DNA of 64,000 nucleotides. It comes from Nocardioides sp. HDW12B (GTDB taxonomy: Bacteria > Actinomycetota > Actinomycetes > Propionibacteriales > Nocardioidaceae). The DNA lies in assembly GCF_011299595.1 (NCBI RefSeq), contig NZ_CP049867.1, positions 1 to 64,000 on the forward strand. The letters run 5' to 3'. Positions 28,980 through 38,644 of this stretch are shown in pieces (within the stretch, counting starts at the first letter, position 1; every line of letters starts with the position of its first letter). The notes beneath the pieces are model-generated. The model was not told the origin of the DNA, ran no database searches, and worked only from the letters and a program-made list of their open reading frames with translations. The translations under genes and the position numbers were made by a program.

Positions 28980-30908
28980 ATGTCTGACCTGCTTGCACGC
29001 GTTCGTCGGCGTCGTTTCGCCTACCTCTTCATGGCGGACACCGCCGTGTGGTTGGCCTGCTTCGGAGCGTTCGCGGTCCTGCGTCGCGTTCTCGAAGGGA
29101 TGGGAGCGAGAGAGTCGGCCGAGCTCACGAGTTGGGCCGCCGTCCTCGGGCTTGCCCTCACTGCGGCGGCCTTGCACGTGTCGTGCGGACTGGTCTTCCG
29201 GCTTCATCAGGGCCGGGCGCCCATGGGAAGCACTGAGGAGATGCTGTCGCTGACCATGATCGCCGGATTCACCGGCTTTGCGGTCACGGTGCTCAACGTC
29301 CTGGTCGGGCGCCCGGTTCCGGGCAGCGTTCCCCTGGCGGGCGCCGCCCTCGCTACCGTGGTCATGGCGACCTACCGGGCCACGTATCGGGCGAGCATGG
29401 ACCAGACGCTCTGGACGGGGCGACGCTACGAGCACCGCGATCAGGACGGTGTCGGCCGAGCGATTGTCCTCGGAGCAGGCGACGCGGGGCTGAAGCTCGT
29501 CCGGTCGATGCTCGCTGACGGAAGCATGCGATTGTCGCCGGTCGCCATGCTCGACGACGACCGGGCGCGTCGGCATCGCCGGGTCGGACCCGTCAGAGTC
29601 CTGGGCAGCCGAGAAGACGTGGCTGCGGTAGCGGAGAGCACCGGCGCTCGGACCCTCATCATCGCCATCCCGAGCGCATCGTCGTCGGACATCCGCGAGC
29701 TGAGCCAGCCGGCACTCGACGCCGGTCTCGAAGTAAAGGTTCTCCCGCCCGTCCACGAACTCCGGGAGCCGGGGAAGGTAGCCGTTGATGACGTACGTGA
29801 CATCGATGTCACCGACCTGCTCGGCAGGCACCAGATCGACACCGACATCGACTCGATGGCCGGTTACCTGACAGGCAAGCGAGTCCTGGTCACCGGTGCG
29901 GGCGGGTCCATCGGCTCTGAGCTGTGCCGGCAGATCGCGAAGTTCAACCCGGCGGAGCTGATCATGCTGGACCGTGACGAGTCGGCACTTCACGCGGTGC
30001 AGCTCTCCATCTACGGACGCGCCCTGCTCGACTCGGACGACGTGGTGCTCGGGGACATCCGGGACTCATTGTTCGTGGACGCTCTGTTCGATCAGCGCAA
30101 GCCCGACGTGGTCTTCCACGCGGCGGCACTCAAGCACCTCCCCATGCTCGAGCAGTATCCAGGCGAAGCCGTCAAGACCAACGTCTGGGGGACCTTGAGC
30201 ATCCTGGAGGCGGCGAAGACTCACAAGGTCGAGAAGTTCGTCAACATCTCGACGGACAAGGCCGCCAACCCGTGCAGCGTCCTGGGGTACTCGAAGCGCT
30301 TGGCGGAGGGGCTGACCGCGGCGGTGGCCGCAGATGCGGAGGGCACCTTTCTCTCGGTGCGGTTCGGCAACGTCTTGGGCAGTCGCGGTAGCGTCTTGAC
30401 CGCCTTCTCGGCGCAAATCAAGGCGGGTGGCCCCGTTACCGTCACGGATCCCGATGTGACGCGGTACTTCATGACCGTCCAGGAAGCCGTCCAGCTCGTG
30501 ATCCAGGCTGCGGCCATCGGCAACGACGGCGAGGCGCTCGTGCTTGACATGGGGCAGCCCGTCTCGATCGATGGGGTCGCGCGGCAGCTCATCGAGCTCT
30601 CCGGTGAGGACATCGACGTTGTCTACACCGGGCTTCGAGGTGGAGAGAAGATGCACGAAGAGCTGTGGGGGGACGGAGAGGCAGACGTGCGTTCCAGCCA
30701 CCCGCTCGTCTCCCACACTCCCGTGCCGCCCTTCGACGCTCTGGAGGCGCGCGAGCTCGACCCCTGGTCGTCGCCCGACATCGTCATCGGTTCGTTCCGA
30801 CGCTCTGTCGCGCGCATGACCCGACAGATGCCGGCTCAGCGGCGAGGCGCGGATGAGTACGCGGACGTCGCGGAGTTCGAGCTCTCCAAGCGTTGGTCGC
30901 ACACGTGA
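28980..30908 (+). CDS. Membrane NDP-sugar 4,6-dehydratase (PglF/CapD/WbpM family)
   Basis: 642 residues. Four N-terminal membrane helices (about 14-130) then two NAD-binding regions: IVLGAGDAGLKLVR and, for the catalytic SDR domain (about 300-560), VLVTGAGGSIGSELCRQI, AAALKHLPMLE, NISTDKAANP, and GYSKRLAE where the family normally has a Met before the Tyr-position; here it is Leu. The enzyme makes the 4-keto-6-deoxy intermediate of UDP-GlcNAc for bacillosamine-type sugars. It overlaps the aminotransferase by 4 bases. Confidence 0.92.
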   Translation: MSDLLARVRRRRFAYLFMADTAVWLACFGAFAVLRRVLEGMGARESAELTSWAAVLGLALTAAALHVSCGLVFRLHQGRAPMGSTEEMLSLTMIAGFTGFAVTVLNVLVGRPVPGSVPLAGAALATVVMATYRATYRASMDQTLWTGRRYEHRDQDGVGRAIVLGAGDAGLKLVRSMLADGSMRLSPVAMLDDDRARRHRRVGPVRVLGSREDVAAVAESTGARTLIIAIPSASSSDIRELSQPALDAGLEVKVLPPVHELREPGKVAVDDVRDIDVTDLLGRHQIDTDIDSMAGYLTGKRVLVTGAGGSIGSELCRQIAKFNPAELIMLDRDESALHAVQLSIYGRALLDSDDVVLGDIRDSLFVDALFDQRKPDVVFHAAALKHLPMLEQYPGEAVKTNVWGTLSILEAAKTHKVEKFVNISTDKAANPCSVLGYSKRLAEGLTAAVAADAEGTFLSVRFGNVLGSRGSVLTAFSAQIKAGGPVTVTDPDVTRYFMTVQEAVQLVIQAAAIGNDGEALVLDMGQPVSIDGVARQLIELSGEDIDVVYTGLRGGEKMHEELWGDGEADVRSSHPLVSHTPVPPFDALEARELDPWSSPDIVIGSFRRSVARMTRQMPAQRRGADEYADVAEFELSKRWSHT

Positions 30909-32035
30909 CCCTGAAGGTCTTGTTGTCACCTCCAGACGTCGGCGAGACGGAGGAGCAGTACGTACTCCAAGCACTCAGATCGGGGTGGGTGGCGCCTGCC
31001 GGGCCTGACCTCGATGCATTCGAGGCCGAGATCGCATCGAGGGTAGGCGTTCGGCACGCGGTCGGTCTGAGCTCGGGGACTGCTGCGTTGCATCTGGCCC
31101 TCGTTTCGTGGGGCGTTGGCGATGGCGATGTCGTGATCGTCCCGACGATGACCTTCGCGGCGACTGCTAATGCAGTTTGTTACGTAGGAGCGCGACCGCA
31201 CTTCGTCGACTGCGACCCGGCCACGGGGAACATCAGCCCGGAGCTGCTCGAGTCGGCCCTGGACGAGCTCGCGGGGTCCGGAGCGCGGGTGCGGGTGGTC
31301 ATCGCGGTCGACCTCTTCGGTCACTGCGCTGACTATGCCCGCATCGAGGCCGTCGCCGCATCGCGCGGGCTGAAGCTCCTGTGTGACAGCGCGGAGTCCT
31401 TCGGTGCTAGAGGTGCTGGGCGGCCGGCTGGCTCTCATGGCGATGCAGCCGTCCTCTCCTTCAATGGAAACAAGGTGATGACCACCTCGGGCGGCGGCAT
31501 GCTGCTGACTGACGACGGTCATCTGGCGGCCCACGTTCGGAAGCTCTCTACCCAGTCACGGGAGCCGGTACCTCACTACGAGCATGTTGAGATCGGCTAC
31601 AACTACCGACTGTCTAACCTCCTCGCAGCACTCGGCCGCGGGCAGCTCTCCCGTTTGGACGACATGATCGAGCGGCGGCGCCAGTGGCGCGGGGCCTATC
31701 GAGATCTGTTCGCTGATACTCCGGGCGTCCGACTACTCGCCCCGGAGGACGATGCAGACGACAACTGTTGGCTCACAGCCGTCGTAGTGAATCCGTGCGC
31801 AGCCCCGTGGGCGGCGGAGGATCTGGGAGCCTCGATGGCTCGTCACGGTGTCGAGTCACGGCGAGTCTGGAAGCCCATGCATGCGCAGCCAGTTTTCGCT
31901 GGTCTTTCCTCGACCCTGGACGGCAGCGCGGATCGGATCTTTGACTACGGTGTCGTTCTTCCGTCCGGCTCCAAGATGACCGACGACGACTTCGCCCTGG
32001 TGTCCGCGGCCGTCGAGGCAGTCGGCTGCCGATGA
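30905..32035 (+). CDS. DegT/DnrJ/EryC1 sugar aminotransferase (PglE type)
   Basis: 376 residues from the GTG overlapping the dehydratase stop. PLP fold-type I: SSGTAALHLAL, PTMTFAATANAV, VDLFGHCADY, DSAESFGA, and the Schiff-base lysine in NGNKVMTTSGGG. With the upstream 4,6-dehydratase it should place an amino group at C4 of the sugar, giving UDP-4-amino-4,6-dideoxy-HexNAc. No PglD-type acetyltransferase is seen in the window, so the sugar may stay as the amine or be modified otherwise. Confidence 0.92.
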   Translation: MTLKVLLSPPDVGETEEQYVLQALRSGWVAPAGPDLDAFEAEIASRVGVRHAVGLSSGTAALHLALVSWGVGDGDVVIVPTMTFAATANAVCYVGARPHFVDCDPATGNISPELLESALDELAGSGARVRVVIAVDLFGHCADYARIEAVAASRGLKLLCDSAESFGARGAGRPAGSHGDAAVLSFNGNKVMTTSGGGMLLTDDGHLAAHVRKLSTQSREPVPHYEHVEIGYNYRLSNLLAALGRGQLSRLDDMIERRRQWRGAYRDLFADTPGVRLLAPEDDADDNCWLTAVVVNPCAAPWAAEDLGASMARHGVESRRVWKPMHAQPVFAGLSSTLDGSADRIFDYGVVLPSGSKMTDDDFALVSAAVEAVGCR

Positions 32036-32099
32036 TCGAAGCGGGACTTGACTCGCTCCTAGCTAGCCGGCGGATGACGACGATGGCTGGTGATGCGCC

Positions 32100-33314
32100 A
32101 TGGTCTCCCTGATCGCCGGTCAGAAGTCGGAAAGCGAACAGCGAATCCTGTACGGCGTCACCGCGGCGACGACAGCACGCGCTTTTCTCCGGGGGCAGCT
32201 TCGCTACTTCTCCGACATGGGCTGGGACGTCCGTCTGGTCTGCGGGGAAGGGGGCCTCGAGGACTTTGCGAAGAGCGAGGGCGTGTCACGCACGTATGTG
32301 GCTCCGATGGAAAGGGAGCCGTCTCGACGGGATCCGATGGCGCTCCTCGGACTGTGGCGGGTCGTGCGGCGTTGCCGGCCGAAGGTGACGGTCTTCGGCA
32401 CGCCGAAGATGGGCGTCCTCGGCTCGATTGCAGCATTCGCCTGTCGGGTGCCAGTTCGCATCTACGTTGTGCACGGCTTCCGCGCCGAAGGACTGAGCGG
32501 CCCTCGAGCGTTCGTGCTGCGGGCGTTGGAGCGCGTTGCCTGTCGAATGTCGACCTCGGTCGTCTCCGTCAGCCCCAGCCTTCGCGCTCTTCTCGTGGAC
32601 GAGGGAGTCGTATCGCCTCGAAAGGCAGTCGTCCTCGGTGCAGGGTCCGCGAACGGGGTAGATCTCCATCGATTTCAGCCTGTGGGCGAAGACCTCCGCG
32701 TGCTCATTCGCAATGAGCTTGGCATTCCCGCTGACGCGTGTGTCCTCAGTTTCGTTGGCCGGCTCTCGGGCGACAAGGGCGTGGCCGAGCTCGCCGCTCT
32801 CTGGCGGCGTCTGCTCCCGGACCTCGACAACGCATGGCTCGTGCTTGCTGGGACGCACGAGCCCAGCGGGCCCGATGAGGCCCGAACTATAGAGCACCTC
32901 CTGCGAAGCGAAAGAGTTCGCGATGTGGGGTTCACGGATGAGGTAGAGAAGATCTATCAGGCCTCGGACCTCATGATTCTGCTATCGAAGAGAGAGGGGC
33001 TAGGAATGGTGGCTCTCGAAGCCGCGGCCTGCGCTGTACCTACGATTGGTTGGGTGGCGACTGGCGTGGTTGATGCGGTCAGGCATGGCGATACCGGCGT
33101 GCTCATCGAGCCTGGCGACCAAGTTGCGCTGCAAGCTGCGACGCGCAATCTGCTGAACTCGATCGAGGAGCGCCATCGCCTCGGTCTGCGCGGGCGCGAG
33201 CGCGTGGAGCGCGAGTTCTCCGAACGCGACGTCTGGCATCGTCTGGAGCTACATGTGCAAGGTCTGGCTCGCGGGTGGAGCGACCCCGCCCCAACAAGAA
33301 GAGGCGACAAATGA
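32100..33314 (+). CDS. GT4-family glycosyltransferase
   Basis: 404 residues. Two Rossmann halves: MGVLGSIAAFACRVP and a C-terminal donor-binding domain with VLSFVGRLSGDKGVAEL and the EX7E-type motif LSKREGLGMVALEA (E at both ends of the nucleotide loop). Cytosolic, no TM. The donor is a nucleotide sugar, the acceptor a lipid-linked saccharide. Start lies 64 bases after the aminotransferase; no strong ribosome site precedes the ATG. Confidence 0.9.
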   Translation: MVSLIAGQKSESEQRILYGVTAATTARAFLRGQLRYFSDMGWDVRLVCGEGGLEDFAKSEGVSRTYVAPMEREPSRRDPMALLGLWRVVRRCRPKVTVFGTPKMGVLGSIAAFACRVPVRIYVVHGFRAEGLSGPRAFVLRALERVACRMSTSVVSVSPSLRALLVDEGVVSPRKAVVLGAGSANGVDLHRFQPVGEDLRVLIRNELGIPADACVLSFVGRLSGDKGVAELAALWRRLLPDLDNAWLVLAGTHEPSGPDEARTIEHLLRSERVRDVGFTDEVEKIYQASDLMILLSKREGLGMVALEAAACAVPTIGWVATGVVDAVRHGDTGVLIEPGDQVALQAATRNLLNSIEERHRLGLRGRERVEREFSERDVWHRLELHVQGLARGWSDPAPTRRGDK

Positions 33315-34234
33315 GAGTCGTAGTCACCGGGGGTGCAGGCTTCATCGGTGCCAACCTTGCTTCCGCACTCGTCGATCGAGGGCACGAGGTCGTGGTTGTT
33401 GACGACCTCTCGACTGGGAGCAGCGAAAACCTCCGAGGGCTCAATCTTGAGCTTGTCGAGGGCACGATCCTTGGAAACGAGGCACGACCAGCGCTCGAGT
33501 CGGGTCAGGCCATCGTGCACCTTGCGGCCGTGCCCTCTGTGCCTCGGTCGGTGAAGGAACCGGTCATCAGTCACGAAGCGAATGCGACGGGCACACTCCG
33601 AGTGCTCGAAGCCGCCCGCCACAACGGCGCACACGTGGTGGTCGCTTCGTCGTCCTCGGTCTACGGCGCGAATCCAGCCCTCCCCAAACGCGAAGACATG
33701 CGGCCCATGCCGGTGAGTCCCTACGCGGTGAGCAAATTGGCTGCAGAGTCTTATGCGGTCTCGTACCAGCGCTGCTACGGCCTCCCCACTTTGGCCTTTC
33801 GCTTCTTCAATGTTTTCGGACCGTTGCAGGCGCCCGATCACGCGTATGCCGCGGTCGTTCCGGCGTTCGCTGCCGCCGCATTGCGCGGGGACCCCCTGGT
33901 TGTGCACGGCGACGGCAGCCAGACGCGTGACTTCACGTACGTCGGGACTGTGGTGGAGACCATCTGCAGCGCCATCGACCGGAAGGTCGCGTCGCTCGAG
34001 CCAGTGAACCTTGCGTTCGGCACCAGGTTCTCCTTGCTGGAGGTCATCAGCCTCCTGGAGAGGGAACTGGGCGCGAAGCTGACACGGGAGCACACAGACA
34101 CGCGCGCGGGCGACGTGAAGGATTCGCAGGCAGACAGTGCCGCGCTGCGAGCACTCTTCCCTGACGTGAACCCTGTGGAGCTCGCGCAAGGGCTGGCAGA
34201 GACTGTCAGCTGGATGCGCACCCGTGTCAGGTGA
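33311..34234 (+). CDS. NAD-dependent sugar epimerase (GalE/WbpP-like)
   Basis: 307 residues, ATG overlapping the previous stop (ATGA). Motifs: VVVTGGAGFIGANLA, HLAAVPSVPRSV, SSSSVYG and YAVSKLAAE (YxxxK). Family members interconvert UDP-Glc/UDP-Gal or UDP-GlcNAc/UDP-GalNAc; the exact sugar is not predictable. It sits between a glycosyltransferase and the UDP-sugar dehydrogenase, a typical arrangement for making UDP-HexNAcA-type donors. Confidence 0.9.
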   Translation: MRVVVTGGAGFIGANLASALVDRGHEVVVVDDLSTGSSENLRGLNLELVEGTILGNEARPALESGQAIVHLAAVPSVPRSVKEPVISHEANATGTLRVLEAARHNGAHVVVASSSSVYGANPALPKREDMRPMPVSPYAVSKLAAESYAVSYQRCYGLPTLAFRFFNVFGPLQAPDHAYAAVVPAFAAAALRGDPLVVHGDGSQTRDFTYVGTVVETICSAIDRKVASLEPVNLAFGTRFSLLEVISLLERELGAKLTREHTDTRAGDVKDSQADSAALRALFPDVNPVELAQGLAETVSWMRTRVR

Positions 34235-34278
34235 AAGCGCCGACTCAGCCGAGTACACGAAATGAGAAAGAAGGACGC

Positions 34279-35535
34279 GTGAGCAAGCTAGTCGTTGTAG
34301 GTCAGGGGTACGTCGGGCTGCCGATTGCCATGCGCGCGGTGGAAGTCGGCTACTCAGTAGTCGGTCTCGACACCGACAACGCGCGAGTGGCGGGCCTCCT
34401 TGACGGGCAGTCCTACGTCGAAGACGTCGAGGGCCAGACCGTCGCAGCGGCTCTTCAGTCTGGACGCTATCTGCCGACTACGAACCCTGAAGACGCTGCG
34501 GACTTCGACTACGCGATCATCACCGTGCCGACCCCGCTGAAGGAGACCTTGCCGGATCTGACCTTCATTGAGGACGCCACCCGCGCTCTCGCCCAGCATC
34601 TGAAGCCTGGCGCAACCGTCGTCCTGGAGTCGACCACGTACCCGGGAACTACTGAGGAGCTCATGGTTCCAATTCTCGAGAGCGTGAGCGGGCTGACCGT
34701 GGCGTCAGACTTCCATGCTGGCTACTCCCCGGAACGCATCGACCCTGGGAATCAGACGTACACCTTCGTGAACACGCCGAAGGTGGTGTCGGGTATCGGG
34801 GTTGAGGGGCGTGCCGCTGTTGTGGACTTGTACCGGAAGTTGGTCGACGAGGTTGTTCCGGTCGCCACCCCGAAAGAGGCAGAATTGACCAAGCTTCTCG
34901 AGAACACGTTCCGACACGTCAACATCGCCCTAGTCAACGAGCTTGCTGTCTTCGCTCGCGATCTCGGTATCGATGTTTGGGAGTCGATCGATGCAGCGTC
35001 CACGAAGCCCTTCGGCTACATGCGTTTCACCCCCGGTCCCGGCGTCGGCGGACACTGTCTTCCCGTTGATCCCTCGTACCTGTCGTGGCAGGTCCGCAAG
35101 ACCCTGGGTCACAGTTTCAGGTTTGTCGAGCTGGCAAACGATGTGAACGAGCACATGCCCGACTACGTGGTCCGTCGGCTGATCTTGGCGCTTAACAAGC
35201 AGCGCCGATCGGTCGCTGGGAGTCGGATTGTCCTATTGGGCATGGCGTACAAGAAGAACACCGGAGACTCGCGTGAGTCGCCTTCACGCCGCATCGCCGA
35301 CCTTCTGCACGAGTTGGAAGCTGAGGTGGTCGTTATCGATGACTATGTGCCGACCACACAAGTCCCCGGCTTCGCGCTGCACACGCATCTCTCCGACGAG
35401 GAACTGCATAGGGCAGACGCAGTCGTCCTCCTGACTGACCACGACAATGTCGACTACGAGCTCGTTTCACGCAGCGGCGTTTATGTGCTCGACACCCGCC
35501 GGCGCATGCGGGGCGAGAATGTGGAGTTGCTGTGA
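34279..35535 (+). CDS. UDP-HexNAc-type sugar 6-dehydrogenase (WbpA/WecC-like)
   Basis: 418 residues; I chose GTG 34279 (preceded by AAAGAAGGA) over the in-frame GTG at 34231. Motifs: LVVVGQGYVGLPIAMRA, ESTTYPGTTEE, SPERIDPG, and catalytic C260 in GPGVGGHCLPVDP; LLGMAYKKNTGDSRESP in the C-terminal domain. The ...SPERIDPGN...GGHCLPVDP pattern favours UDP-N-acetyl-sugar over UDP-glucose substrates, unlike ugd at 18914. It overlaps the next glycosyltransferase (GTGA). Confidence 0.9.
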   Translation: MSKLVVVGQGYVGLPIAMRAVEVGYSVVGLDTDNARVAGLLDGQSYVEDVEGQTVAAALQSGRYLPTTNPEDAADFDYAIITVPTPLKETLPDLTFIEDATRALAQHLKPGATVVLESTTYPGTTEELMVPILESVSGLTVASDFHAGYSPERIDPGNQTYTFVNTPKVVSGIGVEGRAAVVDLYRKLVDEVVPVATPKEAELTKLLENTFRHVNIALVNELAVFARDLGIDVWESIDAASTKPFGYMRFTPGPGVGGHCLPVDPSYLSWQVRKTLGHSFRFVELANDVNEHMPDYVVRRLILALNKQRRSVAGSRIVLLGMAYKKNTGDSRESPSRRIADLLHELEAEVVVIDDYVPTTQVPGFALHTHLSDEELHRADAVVLLTDHDNVDYELVSRSGVYVLDTRRRMRGENVELL

Positions 35536-36407
35536 CCTCCGCTTCTTCGCCGGCGGCTCCAGAGGCGACGACCCCCAGAGCGCCTCTGGTGTCAGTGGTC
35601 ATGGCCGTATATAACTGCTGCGAGACTGTAGGTCGCGCGGTGGAGTCGATATTCGACCAGACCTACCAGAATTGGGAGCTGGTCATCTGCGACGATGCCT
35701 CCACCGATGACACCCCGCTCATCTTGGCCGACCTCGTTGCGAGGTCGGCTGGACGTGTGCGGCTGATCCGCAACGATGTGAACAGCAAGCTTTCCCTCTC
35801 GCTTAACCGCTGTCTTGCCGAGGCGCAGGGTGAACTGATCGCTCGTATGGATGGCGACGACATCTCTGCTCCGAATCGCTTCCAGCTTCAAGTTGACCAT
35901 CTCGCGGCCCACCCCGAGATAGATGTAGTTGGAACGGCGATGCAACGGTTCGACGCTACTGGAAAGCACGACGTAGTTACGCTCCCGCCTGAACCAACGA
36001 AGTACGCGATGAGGGCCGGGGTGCCGTTCGCGCATGCGACCATCATGATGCGGCGAGCAGCATATGAGTCTCTCGGCGGGTACACGGTGTCTGAACGCAC
36101 GGTGCGCGGCCAGGACTACGACCTTTGGTTCCGCTTCTTCGCCGCGGGATTTTCCGGCCACAACCTCCCCGCGCCGCTGTATCTCGTGCGAGAGGACACC
36201 AGCGCCCTCAAGAGGAGGACCTTGAAGGTCAGGTGGGCGACATTCCAAACGAGCATAATTGGCTATTCGCTTTTGGGGTTTCCAAGGTATTGGCTGGCTC
36301 GACCCGCGATTTCTCTAGTGAAAGCATTCGTGCCCTGGCAGTTGGCGCATGTCTGGCGCAAGTACCAAGCCCGGATTGCACTAAAATCAACGACTTCTAG
36401 TTCATGA
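35532..36407 (+). CDS. GT2-family glycosyltransferase
   Basis: 291 residues. GT-A fold: VSVVMAVYNCCETV at the N-terminus, CDDASTDDTP, and the DxD-like RMDGDD metal site; HATIMMRR and GQDYDLWFRFFAAG later. Cytosolic with a hydrophobic C-terminal helix region (SIIGYSLLGFPRYWLA). Overlaps the polymerase gene by 4 bases. Confidence 0.9.
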   Translation: MTSASSPAAPEATTPRAPLVSVVMAVYNCCETVGRAVESIFDQTYQNWELVICDDASTDDTPLILADLVARSAGRVRLIRNDVNSKLSLSLNRCLAEAQGELIARMDGDDISAPNRFQLQVDHLAAHPEIDVVGTAMQRFDATGKHDVVTLPPEPTKYAMRAGVPFAHATIMMRRAAYESLGGYTVSERTVRGQDYDLWFRFFAAGFSGHNLPAPLYLVREDTSALKRRTLKVRWATFQTSIIGYSLLGFPRYWLARPAISLVKAFVPWQLAHVWRKYQARIALKSTTSSS

Positions 36408-37486
36408 CCGTCTACTACCTTGCCACCTTCTTTGCGGTCGGTTTCGCTCTGCTAGCCCAGCGACCGACGAGATTCCCGACCGCGCCGACGAGGGGTGACC
36501 TGCCGCCCAAGGAGCCGCGTCCCAACCTCACCCTTGCAGCCGCCGTGTTCCTCCTGCTTGCGGGCATTTCTGCCCTCAGGTGGCGAGTGGGTACCGACTA
36601 CGTGACATACGAGCTCCTCTACGAGAGATACTCGGTGACCCCCTTTGACGAACTCTCCTGGGACGGAGAGCCCGGAATTCGCGTCCTGGCAAAATTAGGG
36701 AGGCAACTTCAGGACGATTCTGCAACCATGTTCGCCTTTGCTGCGGTCGTTACCGTAGGGCTCACCGTGTTGACGCTTTGGCGGCGAAGCCCAATGTTTG
36801 CCTTCAGCGTCGCCCTATATATACTAACGTCGGCATGGCAGAACAGTTTCAACGGCGTGCGCCAATTCATCGCCTGCGCTATTCTATTCTCGGGCCATCA
36901 CCTCATTGTCGAACGCAAACTTGGAAAGTTTGTCGGCCTGGTTTTCGCCGCGGCACTCTTCCATATTAGTGCGCTGATCGCCATAGCCGCGTACGCTCTA
37001 CCCCGTCGCCGTCTCCGACCGCTTGGAGTCTTCTTGTTGCTCCTCGCGACTATCGTGGCGACTAATCTTTACGACACCTTCGGGCTAATTGCGGACGAAA
37101 TCAAGCAGGACGATGTGTCTGCTGGCTCGTATTTCACGGAAACGGTGGATCCGCTTCGAATCGCGGTGGCGCTTGCTCCGATAGTCTTGTACTGGTTGTT
37201 CACGGATGCTGATCGCTTATCGCCCTACGACCACCTCTATATCAATCTTGCACATGTCAATGCTGCGATATTCATCGCGGCAAGTGGCAGCGCGTATCTA
37301 GCGAGATTCGCGATCTACACCAGCATATTTCTGACGCTGGCTTATCCTGCAATCGTAAGAGTCAAAGATCGGGACTTGCAGAAACCGTTAACAGTGGTGA
37401 TCCTAATTTTCTATGCTACATTCTGGTACATCGAAACGAGCGAGGTTGCGGCTCTATCTAACTTCCGTTGGATCTTTGACCGGTAG
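36404..37486 (+). CDS. EpsG-family polysaccharide polymerase
   Basis: 360 residues with about nine to ten hydrophobic helices. EpsG-like signatures include LRWRVGTDYVTYELLYER near the N-terminus and NSFNGVRQFIACAILF in the middle. Such Wzy-like proteins polymerise repeat units at the outer face of the membrane. Codon use is distinctly more AT-rich than in flanking regions (for example a CTATATATACTAACG run at 36815), marking the start of the variable glycan core. Confidence 0.85.
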   Translation: MTVYYLATFFAVGFALLAQRPTRFPTAPTRGDLPPKEPRPNLTLAAAVFLLLAGISALRWRVGTDYVTYELLYERYSVTPFDELSWDGEPGIRVLAKLGRQLQDDSATMFAFAAVVTVGLTVLTLWRRSPMFAFSVALYILTSAWQNSFNGVRQFIACAILFSGHHLIVERKLGKFVGLVFAAALFHISALIAIAAYALPRRRLRPLGVFLLLLATIVATNLYDTFGLIADEIKQDDVSAGSYFTETVDPLRIAVALAPIVLYWLFTDADRLSPYDHLYINLAHVNAAIFIAASGSAYLARFAIYTSIFLTLAYPAIVRVKDRDLQKPLTVVILIFYATFWYIETSEVAALSNFRWIFDR

Positions 37487-37489
37487 GCT
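37484..37489 (+). promoter_or_regulatory. -10 box of a leaderless transcript overlapping a stop codon
   Basis: TAGGCT includes the TAG stop of the polymerase gene and ends 6 bases before the ATG at 37496, the same geometry as other leaderless starts in the window. Confidence 0.4.
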
Positions 37490-37495
37490 AAACCT

Positions 37496-38644
37496 ATGGT
37501 GAATCGAGAGGGAGACGAGAGCGTCGGTCGGGGCGCAGCGCCGACGCGTGTGCTGCAGGTGACTGGATCGTTACGTGCAGGTGGCGCGGAGACGATGGTC
37601 ATGAACCTGTACCGAAAGCTCGATCGTTCGCTCGTGCAGTTCGATTTCCTAGTTTTCGACGAGGAGATTGGGACTTTCGAGTCGGAAGTGAACGAGCTGG
37701 GCGGCAAAGTCATTCGTATTGGGCCGCTGCGTGGGCGAGGCTACCGAGAGAGCTGTCGCGCAATCGCTCAGGAGATTCGATCCCACGGTCCCTATCAAGT
37801 TGTGCATTCCCACTTGAACCTGGCCTCCGCTGCGGTGGTCCAAGGGGCATGGGGCGAGAATGTTCCCGTTCGTGTCGCTCATTCGCATACCACAAGGGAT
37901 GGTGACCAACTTGGAGGACAGCGTTCAAAGCAGGCGTTCGCGAGACTGTTGATTCGACGGTTTGCGAACCGATATGTCGCTTGCGGTGAAGACGCCGGTC
38001 GCCATCTCTTTGGTAATGCATGGAAGCGAGGTTCGGTACTCCCCAACGCAGTCGATTTGGAAAGATTCGTGCACCAAGACGTCACGGACGCTATCACGCT
38101 ACGGACGGCGCACGGCGTCCCTGCTGATGCGCTTCTGGTCGGTTCGGTGGCCCGCCTCGGAAGCGCCAAGAACCTTGACTTCGTTATTGACCTCGCGGAG
38201 CAGGTCGTCCGAACGTCGGAAGTGTATTTTTGGATCGTAGGTGACGGACCAGACCGTGAGCGGCTTGAGTCGAGAGTGCATAGGTCCGACCTTACTGACC
38301 GAGTGCAGTTCCTAGGGATGCGGACTGATATTCCCGCGGTCCTCCTCGCCCTCGATGCGTTACTGATGCCGTCGCTTTACGAAGGCTTGCCTGTGTCAGT
38401 CATCGAGGCACAGGCCGCGGGAACTCTCAGTCTCGTGTCCGATCGGGTTACTCGTGAGGTGGATCTTGGCCTCGGACTGGTCGAGTATTTGTCCCTTGAG
38501 CGACCGGACATATGGCAGGATTCGATCTTGCGTCTCAAAGCAGGAGGCACGAAGACGGACACGCGTGAGCTCCTTTCGGAGTCCGATTACAATGCTGCGA
38601 ATGCCGTCGAATTGGTCCTACGGTTGTACGGTCTGGAAGCCTGA
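37496..38644 (+). CDS. GT4-family glycosyltransferase (EpsF-like)
   Basis: 382 residues. GT-B fold: LQVTGSLRAGGAETMVMNLYR at the N-terminus, HSHLNLASA, and C-terminal GSVARLGSAKNLDFV with SLYEGLPVSVIEAQAAG carrying the EX7E pair. Adds a sugar to the lipid-linked repeat unit. Its stop overlaps the next ATG by one base (TGATG). Confidence 0.9.
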   Translation: MVNREGDESVGRGAAPTRVLQVTGSLRAGGAETMVMNLYRKLDRSLVQFDFLVFDEEIGTFESEVNELGGKVIRIGPLRGRGYRESCRAIAQEIRSHGPYQVVHSHLNLASAAVVQGAWGENVPVRVAHSHTTRDGDQLGGQRSKQAFARLLIRRFANRYVACGEDAGRHLFGNAWKRGSVLPNAVDLERFVHQDVTDAITLRTAHGVPADALLVGSVARLGSAKNLDFVIDLAEQVVRTSEVYFWIVGDGPDRERLESRVHRSDLTDRVQFLGMRTDIPAVLLALDALLMPSLYEGLPVSVIEAQAAGTLSLVSDRVTREVDLGLGLVEYLSLERPDIWQDSILRLKAGGTKTDTRELLSESDYNAANAVELVLRLYGLEA

